The notes beneath the pieces were generated by a model. The model did no database searches, had not been told where the DNA came from, and was given only the letters and a program-made list of their open reading frames with translations. From the NCBI GenBank assembly GCA_027314845.1, contig DAHVAA010000017.1, positions 1 through 14,151 of the forward strand: a stretch of 14,151 nucleotides of DNA. The letters are read 5' to 3'. The position numbers and the translations under genes are program-made. Positions 8,183 through 14,151 of the stretch are shown in pieces; the stretch's first letter is position 1, and every line of letters begins with the position of its first letter. Source of the stretch: Thermoplasmata archaeon. GTDB lineage: Archaea; Thermoplasmatota; Thermoplasmata; UBA184.

Positions 8183-8971
8183 CTACGGGGGACGGGTCCA
8201 GCGGATCACCGCGATCGCATTGGCGAACGGGTACGGGTGGTGGGAGGGATCCGCGCGCCAGGCTTTCCAGTCCCCGTAGACGGCGTCCCGCACCTCGGCG
8301 GCCGACGACACCCGCCAGCGGTTGTCCCAACTCACACGACGGAGGAACTCCAGCGCTCCACCGAACAGCGGACCGTGACCCAGGCGGTCATCGAGGTGCG
8401 GATTGTGCCCGAGGGGAACGGTGACGAACGCTCGGCCCCCGGGGGCGAGGAGGGCGTGGAGGCGCTCCAGTGCACGCCCGACCTTTCCGGCGTCCCGGGG
8501 ACGTTCATCCCAGCCGATGTGCTCGATCGTCGAGATCGAGACGATCCGGTCGAACCGTTCCGGTGGTTCGTAGTCCACGATGTCGACGTTCGTCACTCGG
8601 TCCCCCCGCTCGTACTTGTCGACCACCGTGAGGCCGGGGGGGCGGGGAAGGTAGTGCCCGGAGACGTTGCCGACCTCGAGCGTGCGGCGCCCCCGGGCCT
8701 CCTCGAGCGCGGCGGTCAGGAGGGGGATCTCCACGGTCCTCTCGTTCGCCCAGGTGTAGTGGTACGGATGATAGAAGTAGGCATGCGGCCGGCCGTCCCA
8801 CTCGAAGGTCGTCTCGTCCTTCGCGTACGTCGCCCATTCGAGCTGGCGCCAGTCCGGGCGGGTCATCTCGAGACGGACGTACTCCTCGAGCACCGACTCG
8901 CGATCGGGGTGGCGGAGGGCGTGCAGCGCGAGCAAGGGGAGGTCGACGGCCAGGTCGCGGAACCGCCCCAT
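8183..8971 (-). CDS. Class I SAM-dependent methyltransferase of unknown substrate
   Basis: The 262-residue protein has a Rossmann-type methyltransferase core. Seen: motif I as LEVGNVSGHYLP (98-109) in place of the usual GxGxG, an acidic strand end VVDKY (116-120), VDIVDYEPP (129-137), a motif-IV-like strand DRIVSISTIEHIGW (141-154), and an APGG turn before the FVTVPLG strand. An aromatic, His-rich patch (YFYHPYHYTW) lies upstream of the core. I start at the ATG at 8971 because GGGGTGA (8977-8983, minus strand) lies five bases before it. An in-frame ATG at 9016 with no ribosome binding site would add 15 residues. It follows pntB by a short gap on the same strand, so it may be co-transcribed, although the function looks unrelated. 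The methyl acceptor is unknown; a sugar or other small molecule is possible. Confidence 0.82.
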   Translation of the reverse strand: MGRFRDLAVDLPLLALHALRHPDRESVLEEYVRLEMTRPDWRQLEWATYAKDETTFEWDGRPHAYFYHPYHYTWANERTVEIPLLTAALEEARGRRTLEVGNVSGHYLPRPPGLTVVDKYERGDRVTNVDIVDYEPPERFDRIVSISTIEHIGWDERPRDAGKVGRALERLHALLAPGGRAFVTVPLGHNPHLDDRLGHGPLFGGALEFLRRVSWDNRWRVSSAAEVRDAVYGDWKAWRADPSHHPYPFANAIAVIRWTRPP

Positions 8972-9058
8972 CCGTGTCACCCCGGCCCGGATCGTGATCT
9001 GCCCCGGCGGACACATAGTCCTTCGCCGGCCGCCGGGGGGATCCCGAGGCCGCCGTGC

Positions 9059-10411
9059 TCAGAGCTTCTTGACCGCGGCAACGAGCCTGGCCACCGACTC
9101 CTGGGCGTCGCCGTAGAGCATCCGGGCGTTGTCCTTGTAGAACAGCTCGTTCTCCACCCCGGCGAAGCCCTTGCCCTGGCCGCGCTTGAGGATGATCACG
9201 TTCTTCGCCTGGTCCACGTCGAGGATGGGCATCCCCTGGAGCGGGCTCCCGGCCCGACGGGCGGCCGGATTGACGACGTCGTTCGCCCCGATGACCAGCA
9301 CCACATCGGTGCTCGGGAACTCCGGGTTGATCTCGTCCCGGTCGAACAGCTTGTCGTAGGCGATGCCCGCCTCCGCGAGCAGGACGTTCATGTGCCCGGG
9401 CATCCGGCCGGCGACGGGGTGGATCGCGAACTTCACGGACACCCCTTTTTGCTCGAGGAGGTCGCTCAGCTCCTTGACCTTGTGCTGGGCCTGGGCGACG
9501 GCCATGCCGTAGCCGGGCGCGATGACCACCTTCGACGCGTACGCCAGCATCACCGCGACGTCGTCGGCCTCGATCGGCTTGAGCGCGCCCTCGACCGGGC
9601 GGCCCGACTCCTCGACGGCCCCGAAGGCGCCGAAGAGGACGTTGCCGATCGAGCGGTTCATCGCTCGGGCCATGAGTACGGTGAGCATGGAACCGGCGGC
9701 GCCCACCAGGATGCCGGCGATGATCATCGCGTAGTTCGCGAGCGCGAACCCGTCCATCGCGACGGCGATCCCCGTCAGGGCATTGAACAGCGAGATGACC
9801 ACCGGCATGTCCGCCCCCCCGATCGGCAGGGTCAGGAGGAGCCCGAAGCCGAGGGCAAGGACGAAGAACAGCGGCAGGGCCCACGACGGAGCGACAACCA
9901 GCGTGAGAGCGCCCACGACGAGCGTGGCGCCGAGGACCGTCATGTTGAGGGGCTGCTGGCCCGGGAAGGTGATCGGCCGCTGACGCATCCAGCCTTGCAG
10001 CTTCAAGAACGCGATGACGCTCCCGGAGAACGACACGCTGCCGATGACGGCCCCCGCCACGGAGAGCGCGCCGTACGTGAGCCCGACGTTCGAGAGCAGC
10101 TCGACGGCCGCGATCGCGCCCGCCGCTCCTCCTCCCATCCCGTTGTAGATCGCCACCATCTGGGGCATGTCGGTCATGGCGACCTTCTTGGCGGCGTAGA
10201 ACCCGACCAGTCCCCCGATACCGGCAGCGAGGACGATCAGCCAGAGATTGCCCATTCCGGGAATGAAGAACGTCGCGATCGTCGCCACCAGCATGGCGGC
10301 CCCGGCGTACACGATGCCGCTGCGGGCGGTCTTCGGCGAGCTCATCCGCTCGAGGGCGAGCACGAAGAAGAGGATGGTGACGAGGTAGACGGGATCGTAG
10401 ACGTCGATCAT
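9059..10411 (-). CDS. pntB: NAD(P) transhydrogenase subunit beta
   Basis: PntB supplies half of the membrane channel and the NADP(H)-binding domain III of the proton-translocating transhydrogenase, which transfers hydride between NADH and NADP+ at the cost of the proton gradient. The 450-residue length is close to the 462 of E. coli. The N-terminal half has about nine hydrophobic segments. The conserved cytoplasmic-loop stretch KKVAMTDMPQMVAIYNG is at 75-91. The soluble C-terminal domain carries GYGMAVAQAQ (about 293-302), AIHPVAGRMPGHMNVLLAEA, then GANDVVNPAA (about 370), and finally KRGQGKGFAGVEN. All key dIII motifs are intact. Where E. coli PntB has channel His91, this protein has Asn90, as in Thermus-type enzymes. 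Its start overlaps the pntAb stop by ATGA at 10408-10411. Confidence 0.97.
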   Translation of the reverse strand: MIDVYDPVYLVTILFFVLALERMSSPKTARSGIVYAGAAMLVATIATFFIPGMGNLWLIVLAAGIGGLVGFYAAKKVAMTDMPQMVAIYNGMGGGAAGAIAAVELLSNVGLTYGALSVAGAVIGSVSFSGSVIAFLKLQGWMRQRPITFPGQQPLNMTVLGATLVVGALTLVVAPSWALPLFFVLALGFGLLLTLPIGGADMPVVISLFNALTGIAVAMDGFALANYAMIIAGILVGAAGSMLTVLMARAMNRSIGNVLFGAFGAVEESGRPVEGALKPIEADDVAVMLAYASKVVIAPGYGMAVAQAQHKVKELSDLLEQKGVSVKFAIHPVAGRMPGHMNVLLAEAGIAYDKLFDRDEINPEFPSTDVVLVIGANDVVNPAARRAGSPLQGMPILDVDQAKNVIILKRGQGKGFAGVENELFYKDNARMLYGDAQESVARLVAAVKKL

Positions 10412-10704
10412 TTCGCCCCCTTCTTCGACCGGTCGAACATCTCCAGGATGCGCTCGGTGACCACGTACCCGCCCGTGACGTTCATCGCCCCCATCACGAC
10501 GGCGAGGAACCCGATCACCTGCTCGACGAGGTTCGTCGCGAACCCCAGGGCGAACATCGCCCCCACCAGGACGATGCCGTGGACGAAGTTCGACCCCGAC
10601 ATGAGCGGGGTGTGCAGCAGGACCGGAACGCGGCTGATGACCTCATAGCCGAGGAACGCCGCGAGCAGGGCGATGAAGAGCGCCGAATAGAGGTCCGCGG
10701 TCAT
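10408..10704 (-). CDS. pntAb: NAD(P) transhydrogenase subunit alpha, membrane part
   Basis: This 98-residue protein is the separate transmembrane part of the alpha subunit, as in three-subunit transhydrogenases. Three hydrophobic segments are visible: LYSALFIALLAAFLGYEVI, NFVHGIVLVGAMFALGF and VIGFLAVVMGAMNVTGGYVV. They include the family signature VLLHTPLMSGSNFVHG at 28-43 and a C-terminal VVTERILEMF. His42 in the second segment occupies the place of the channel His reported for Thermus PntAb, by my recollection. The gene overlaps pntAa by four bases (10701-10704) and pntB by four (10408-10411), so all three subunits should be translated together. The protein is short for the family, but both conserved ends are present, so I consider it complete. 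Confidence 0.96.
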   Translation of the reverse strand: MTADLYSALFIALLAAFLGYEVISRVPVLLHTPLMSGSNFVHGIVLVGAMFALGFATNLVEQVIGFLAVVMGAMNVTGGYVVTERILEMFDRSKKGAK

Positions 10705-11840
10705 GCCGAACCCCCCATGAGCTCGCGAGTCGGGCCGTGCTTGACCTCGCCGCCCTGGGTCAGCAGGCTCGCCGCCAGGATCTCGTCGGAGAAGTCGGTC
10801 ACGATGCGGCCCTCCTTCGTGATGAGGAGGCCGAGGAACGCCTGGAGGTTCTTCGAGTACATCTGGCTCGCGTGCCCCGAGAGGCGGCTCGGAAGGTTCA
10901 ACGGTCCGCTGATCGTCACCCCGCCCTCGGCGATGGTCTGGCCGGGCTGGGTGAGTTCGCAGTTGCCCCCACCCTCCGCCGCGAGGTCGACGATGACGGC
11001 CCCCGGGCGCATCTGGCGGACCATCTCACCGGAGACCAGCCGCGGCGCCTTCCGGCCGGGGACGTTCGCGGTCGTGATGACGATGTCCGCCTGGGCCACG
11101 GCACGGGCGACCATCGCCTGCTCCTGTGCCTTCTCCTCCGCGGTGAGCTCCCGCGCGTACCCGCCGGCGCCCTCGGCATTGATGGCCAGCTCGAGGAACT
11201 TCGCCCCCAGGCTCCGGACCTGCTCGCCGGCCGCCCGTCGAACATCGTACGCCTCGACCAGGCCGCCCAGGCGTCGGGCCGTGGCGATGGCCATGAGGCC
11301 GGCCACTCCGGCTCCGAGGATCAGCACGCGGGCGGGTCGGATCGTGCCGGCCGCGGTGGTGAGCATCGGCAGGAATCGCGGGCAGAGCTCCGCGCCGATC
11401 AGGGCCGCCTCGTAGCCGGCCACCGTGGCCTGCGACGAGAGGACATCCATGCTCTGGGCACGCGAGATGCGGGGAAGGAGCTCGAGCGCAAAGGCGGTCT
11501 GGCGGCCATCTCGCAATGCGCGGACCGCCTCGAGGTTCCGCGCCGCGTTCATGGACGCGACCACGATCGTTCCCGGCGCCAGATTCTTGATCAGGGCCGG
11601 CGAGGGCGGCTGGACGCCGAGCACGATCTGGGCCCCTTCGGTGAGCGCGGGAAGGCCCGAGACGACCTTCGCTCCCGCCGTCGCGTACGCGTCGTCGGGA
11701 AAGAACGAGGCCGCCCCCGCACCGGCCTCGATACGGACCTCGATACCGTCCTTGACCAGGCGTTGGACGATCTCGGGCACGAGCGCGACTCGGCGCTCTC
11801 CGGGCGCCAGCTCCTTTGGCACCGCGACGGTGGCGGCCAT
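10701..11840 (-). CDS. pntAa: NAD(P) transhydrogenase subunit alpha, NAD(H)-binding part
   Basis: This soluble domain I binds NAD(H) and passes hydride to PntB domain III. It is related to alanine dehydrogenase. Seen: the N-terminal VPKELAPGERRVALVPE typical of the family, PRISRAQSMDVLSSQATVAG at about residues 121-140, and the Rossmann loop ILGAGVAGLMAI at about 170-181 followed by acidic EAYDVR. A catalytic-domain stretch ITTANVPGRKAPRLVS and the late signature IVDLAAEGGGNCE also match. I start at the ATG at 11840 (379 residues), which begins directly with the family N terminus. The frame opens back to 11891, but that extension would cover the TATA-like box at 11869-11876. It is the first gene of the minus-strand pnt operon. 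Alanine dehydrogenase is excluded by the adjacent pntAb and pntB. Confidence 0.96.
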   Translation of the reverse strand: MAATVAVPKELAPGERRVALVPEIVQRLVKDGIEVRIEAGAGAASFFPDDAYATAGAKVVSGLPALTEGAQIVLGVQPPSPALIKNLAPGTIVVASMNAARNLEAVRALRDGRQTAFALELLPRISRAQSMDVLSSQATVAGYEAALIGAELCPRFLPMLTTAAGTIRPARVLILGAGVAGLMAIATARRLGGLVEAYDVRRAAGEQVRSLGAKFLELAINAEGAGGYARELTAEEKAQEQAMVARAVAQADIVITTANVPGRKAPRLVSGEMVRQMRPGAVIVDLAAEGGGNCELTQPGQTIAEGGVTISGPLNLPSRLSGHASQMYSKNLQAFLGLLITKEGRIVTDFSDEILAASLLTQGGEVKHGPTRELMGGSA

Positions 11841-11868
11841 GGAAATCGACCCGGTCCATCGGGGTGAG

Positions 11869-11876
11869 ATTATACC
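11869..11876 (-). promoter_or_regulatory. TATA-like box of the pnt operon
   Basis: GGTATAAT on the minus strand is centred about 32 nt before the ATG at 11840, which predicts a transcript with a leader of only a few bases. It supports 11840 over the upstream in-frame start. It lies in the 136-nt divergent gap shared with the DNA methyltransferase promoter. Confidence 0.6.
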
Positions 11877-11944
11877 GTTGGCGCCCGGCATTCGTGGCGG
11901 TGTGCGTCATCCTCGCACGCACCCTCGCTGGGCGGTGACGGAAC

Positions 11945-11950
11945 CTTATA
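11945..11950 (+). promoter_or_regulatory. TATA-like box of the DNA methyltransferase gene
   Basis: CTTATA, followed by GTGCG, is centred about 29 nt before the ATG at 11977, placing the transcript start near 11973. The message would be leaderless or nearly so. There is no Shine-Dalgarno sequence before the ATG. Confidence 0.6.
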
Positions 11951-11976
11951 GTGCGCCCCACCGTGCCATCGATCCC

Positions 11977-12834
11977 ATGCCCCGACCCAGCGGCCCCCAG
12001 CCCGCAGTGCCCGGGCGGGACTCCGGTGTCTTCGACCGCATCGTCTGCGGCGATGCCCGCACCGAGCTCGACCGGTTGCCGGCCGAGAGCGTGCAGCTCG
12101 CGATCACCTCGCCCCCGTACAACGTGGGCATCGCCTACGCGGGCTACGGGGACGACCGCGGGCCGGCGGACTACCTGGCGTGGCTCAAAGGGATCTGGGC
12201 CGCGCTCTATCGGGTGCTCACCGTCGGGGGTCGTTTGGCGCTCAATGTCGCCCCCACCTCGATCAAGAACTTCCGCCCCATTCATCACGACCTCTCGACC
12301 GACCTTCGGTCGCTGGGGTACATCATGCGCACCGAGATCATCTGGTACAAGCAGACGATGGGCCGCCGAACGGCGTGGGGGAGCTGGCGGAGCCCGGCGA
12401 ACCCCCACATCGTTCCGTCCTGGGAGTACGTCCTCGTGTTCTCGAAGGGCACCTGGCGGCTGCCCGGGGAGGCGGAGAAGGTCGACATCACCGCGCGGGA
12501 GTTCCAGGACTTCTCCGACGGACACTGGTCGATCCCGCCCGAGCGGCGCCGGCGGGGACACCCGGCTCCCTTCCCCGAGGCGCTCATCGAGCGGCTGATC
12601 AAGTTCTACTCCTACCGCGGAAACGTCGTGCTGGACATGTTCGGAGGCACGGGAACCGTGGCCTCGGTGGCGCGGCGGACCGGGCGCCACTTCCTGCACA
12701 TCGACGCCTCGCCCGACTATTGTCGTCAGGCGCTGGACCGCGTCGAACGTGCGGCTCCCCCCACCGACTCGCCGATACCGGCGCCGGCGGGGATCTCCTT
12801 CCCACCCGGCTCCTCAGCCGGGGCCACGGACTAG
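11977..12834 (+). CDS. Solitary beta-class DNA methyltransferase (SPPY, probably N4-cytosine)
   Basis: This 285-residue enzyme should methylate an exocyclic amino group in DNA using SAM. The catalytic motif IV, ITSPPYNVG, is at 43-51 and comes before the SAM-binding motif I, DMFGGTGTVAS, at about 219-229; that order defines the beta class. An SPPY form usually indicates N4-cytosine, although N6-adenine is possible. The middle segment with GSWRSPANP and WEYVLVFSK (about 133-155) is the likely target-recognition and motif region. From memory it resembles archaeal CTAG methyltransferases, which is weak evidence. The start at 11977 is set by a TATA-like box about 29 nt upstream; the longer open frame runs antisense into pntAa. 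No restriction endonuclease is seen nearby, so it looks like an orphan enzyme. Its last 21 bases overlap the convergent exonuclease gene. Confidence 0.92.
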   Translation: MPRPSGPQPAVPGRDSGVFDRIVCGDARTELDRLPAESVQLAITSPPYNVGIAYAGYGDDRGPADYLAWLKGIWAALYRVLTVGGRLALNVAPTSIKNFRPIHHDLSTDLRSLGYIMRTEIIWYKQTMGRRTAWGSWRSPANPHIVPSWEYVLVFSKGTWRLPGEAEKVDITAREFQDFSDGHWSIPPERRRRGHPAPFPEALIERLIKFYSYRGNVVLDMFGGTGTVASVARRTGRHFLHIDASPDYCRQALDRVERAAPPTDSPIPAPAGISFPPGSSAGATD

Positions 12835-13680
12835 GGATCGGGACGGCGGACCGGCCCCCGGGGGGACCTCGCGGTCGCGGGGAGGGCGGAAGACCCGTCG
12901 GCGCATCTCCCGGACCCCGAACTCGAGCAGGGGCTCGAGGTTGACGGTATCCGCCCGGTTGTAGCGCACGAGGCGGTCGAGGGCCCCCGCGCTCCCCGCT
13001 CGGTACGCCTCCCAGAGACGGACGGCATCGATCCCGTGGATACCCTCTACCCCGTCGCGGCTCCCCAAGCCCAGCAGCTGCTCGATCCGCTTGAGGCCCC
13101 CCGTGTAGCCGAGCCGACGGAGCAGGAATCGGAGATCGATGTGGGCGGCCGGAGGGACCCACGCGGGAAACCGGACCTCCAAGAACGGGACGTCGAACAG
13201 CGACCCGTTGAAGGTCACGAGGATATGGAAGCGCGACAGGTACGCGGGGAGCTCCTCGAGGTCGTCGTCCGCCACGAAGCTTCGCGTCGCGCCGCCCCCG
13301 TGGGCCGTCACCACGGTGACGATCCCCTCGTAGGGCGAGAGCCCGGTCGTCTCGATGTCCAGGAAGACGGTCGCCCTGGGAAAGCTCGGGTAGAGGCGCC
13401 AATGTTCCGAGGCCGGGAGGCGGCCCGCGAAGAACCCGACGTCTCGACTCTCGCGCGCCTCGATGCTCCGGACGATCTCCCGCTCCAGGAGACCGTGGCG
13501 GTCCGCGGGACGCTGTTTCGCCGCGGTTTCCGCGCGCAGCGCCTCCCAGGAGCGGATACCCCGACTCCACAGCTCGGCCTCGGTGGCCGGTCCGATCCCC
13601 GGAAGGTGCAGGAAGGTGCGGCAGAGCAGATCGTCCCATTCGGGCTCGTCGCCAAAGCCCGTCCAGTTGGCGCGGCTCAT
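12814..13680 (-). CDS. HhH and RNase H-like DEDDy exonuclease (YprB-like)
   Basis: The 288-residue protein has a short helix-hairpin-helix, LHLPGIGPATEAELWSRGI (24-42), a nucleic-acid-binding element, followed by a 3'-5' exonuclease core. Metal ligands are visible in order: DIE (108-110, in FLDIETTG), D163 in TFNGSLFD, and Y240 with D244 in YNRADTVNL, which is the DEDDy pattern. This matches the YprB-like RNase_H_2 group, of which several archaeal and bacterial members are known but whose substrate is poorly defined. A nuclease role in DNA or RNA metabolism is inferred. The start at 13680 overlaps the upstream gene by ATGA, so the two are probably coupled. The frame is open upstream to 14028, but that extension is low-complexity shadow sequence. 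A short Pro/Arg-rich tail ends inside the DNA methyltransferase gene. Confidence 0.88.
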   Translation of the reverse strand: MSRANWTGFGDEPEWDDLLCRTFLHLPGIGPATEAELWSRGIRSWEALRAETAAKQRPADRHGLLEREIVRSIEARESRDVGFFAGRLPASEHWRLYPSFPRATVFLDIETTGLSPYEGIVTVVTAHGGGATRSFVADDDLEELPAYLSRFHILVTFNGSLFDVPFLEVRFPAWVPPAAHIDLRFLLRRLGYTGGLKRIEQLLGLGSRDGVEGIHGIDAVRLWEAYRAGSAGALDRLVRYNRADTVNLEPLLEFGVREMRRRVFRPPRDREVPPGAGPPSRSLVRGPG

Positions 13681-14057
13681 GGCCGGGGATCCGCCGCCTC
13701 CACCGGTAAGCGCCCCAAGGCCCCCGTGAGGCTCTTCACCGCGTCCCAGAACTCCGTGACCTGCGCCTTCCCAAGGCGGGAGGCGTAGACCGGGGCCCGA
13801 TACTCCGCCTCCAGCACGTCGGGGTCGTCCGAATCCCAAACGAGGCGAAGGACCCAGCCGCCGGGCCGCTCCTCCTCGTATGCGAAGATCCGCCGACGCG
13901 GGTCGGTCGGCACCGGGTTCGGCTCGAGAAGGTCGAGGGGAGGCATCAACGGCGGGGTCGGGCCGAGGAGGACCATCGGCTCCTCCCGCGACGGCAGGCG
14001 AAGGCGGATCCAGGCCGCGACCGGCCATCGGCTCTTCGGGCTACCGAGGAGGGCCAC
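13677..14057 (-). CDS. Uncharacterised 126-residue protein coupled to the exonuclease
   Basis: I do not recognise this family. The frame begins with GTG at 14057 and ends with a stop overlapping the exonuclease ATG (13677-13680). The N-terminal half is Pro/Leu-rich (GPTPPLMPPLDLLEPNP) and the C-terminal half looks folded: RRIFAYEEERPGGWVLRLVW is a plausible beta hairpin, then EAEYRAPVYAS and a helix around TEFWDAVKSL. There are no membrane segments, Cys clusters or catalytic motifs I can name. A TATA-like GGCTATCTG at 14079-14087 lies about 26 nt upstream of the GTG and supports that start; an internal ATG at residue 28 is an alternative. Its conserved linkage to the nuclease, if real, would suggest a partner or regulatory role. 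Confidence 0.65.
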   Translation of the reverse strand: MALLGSPKSRWPVAAWIRLRLPSREEPMVLLGPTPPLMPPLDLLEPNPVPTDPRRRIFAYEEERPGGWVLRLVWDSDDPDVLEAEYRAPVYASRLGKAQVTEFWDAVKSLTGALGRLPVEAADPRP

Positions 14058-14078
14058 GCCCGCCCAACGGCGCGCGCC

Positions 14079-14087
14079 AGATAGCCT
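14079..14087 (-). promoter_or_regulatory. Possible TATA-like box of the 126-residue protein and exonuclease operon
   Basis: GGCTATCTG on the minus strand is centred about 26 nt before the GTG at 14057, the same spacing as the other leaderless promoters here. The sequence itself is a weak match, so the spacing carries most of the argument. Confidence 0.4.
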
Positions 14088-14124
14088 CGCCGCCGTGGCG
14101 CGGCGACCGGGCTCGCGCCCGGGG

Positions 14125-14150
14125 GGAACGGTTCCGGGGAAAATAGGAAC
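14125..14150. promoter_or_regulatory. GGAAC half-site cluster around an AT-rich box
   Basis: GGAAC-G-GTTCC forms an 11-base palindrome at 14125-14135, and a third GGAAC lies at 14146-14150. The AT-rich AAAATA at 14140-14145 sits between them. This could be a TATA box with flanking repressor sites for a gene beyond the right edge. The gene-free stretch 14058-14151 otherwise holds only the minus-strand TATA-like box. Confidence 0.25.
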
Positions 14151-14151
14151 C

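Noticed and set aside
8048..10648. 866-codon open frame on the plus strand
   Set aside because: It is antisense to the methyltransferase, pntB and part of pntAb, which carry unmistakable family motifs, and its own translation is a charged low-complexity string.
11841..11891. Upstream extension of pntAa
   Set aside because: The extra 17 residues do not match the family N terminus and the DNA contains the TATA-like box.
11026..12699. 557-codon open frame on the minus strand
   Set aside because: It spans pntAa in another frame and runs antisense to the DNA methyltransferase, with no recognisable domain.
1..14151. CRISPR array, insertion sequence or phage module
   Set aside because: I found no spaced direct repeats, transposase, integrase or capsid genes anywhere in the window.

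Overview
The window reads as a piece of high-GC archaeal chromosome. A Thermoplasmatota-like lineage is my best guess, inferred rather than proven. Four gene starts have a TATA-like box centred about 22 to 34 nt upstream with almost no room for a leader, which is the archaeal leaderless pattern. The large secreted protein combines kelch-type blades with Ig/PKD-like repeats and a C-terminal anchor, as in archaeal surface proteins. Most genes are packed in short operons with 4-nt stop/start overlaps. I see no rRNA, tRNA, CRISPR array, insertion sequence or phage gene.

Left part (1-8127): a DEAD-box helicase runs off the left edge on the minus strand. A divergent gene encodes a 790-residue sequon-rich surface protein. 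It meets a minus-strand family 2 glycosyltransferase tail to tail, the two stops sharing one CTAG. A 361-nt gene-free stretch with two TATA-like boxes and two nested dyads follows. Next is a tightly coupled three-gene plus-strand operon: a family 4 glycosyltransferase, a polytopic GT-C-like membrane protein, and a membrane-anchored extracytoplasmic protein with a glutamine-amidotransferase-like core. Together these look like a cell-surface glycosylation locus with a likely glycoprotein acceptor beside it.

Middle part (8183-11840): a minus-strand operon for a three-subunit proton-translocating NAD(P) transhydrogenase, pntAa-pntAb-pntB, followed by a class I methyltransferase. The enzyme couples the proton gradient to hydride transfer between NADH and NADP+. 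Its channel residues follow the Thermus type (His in the small subunit, Asn in PntB), not the E. coli type.

Right part (11977-14151): a solitary beta-class DNA methyltransferase with an SPPY motif is divergent from the pnt operon. It overlaps tail to tail with a minus-strand HhH plus DEDDy exonuclease (YprB-like), which is coupled to an upstream 126-residue protein I do not recognise. CTAG occurs only twice in the whole window, each time overlapping a stop codon. This is worth considering together with the solitary DNA methyltransferase.
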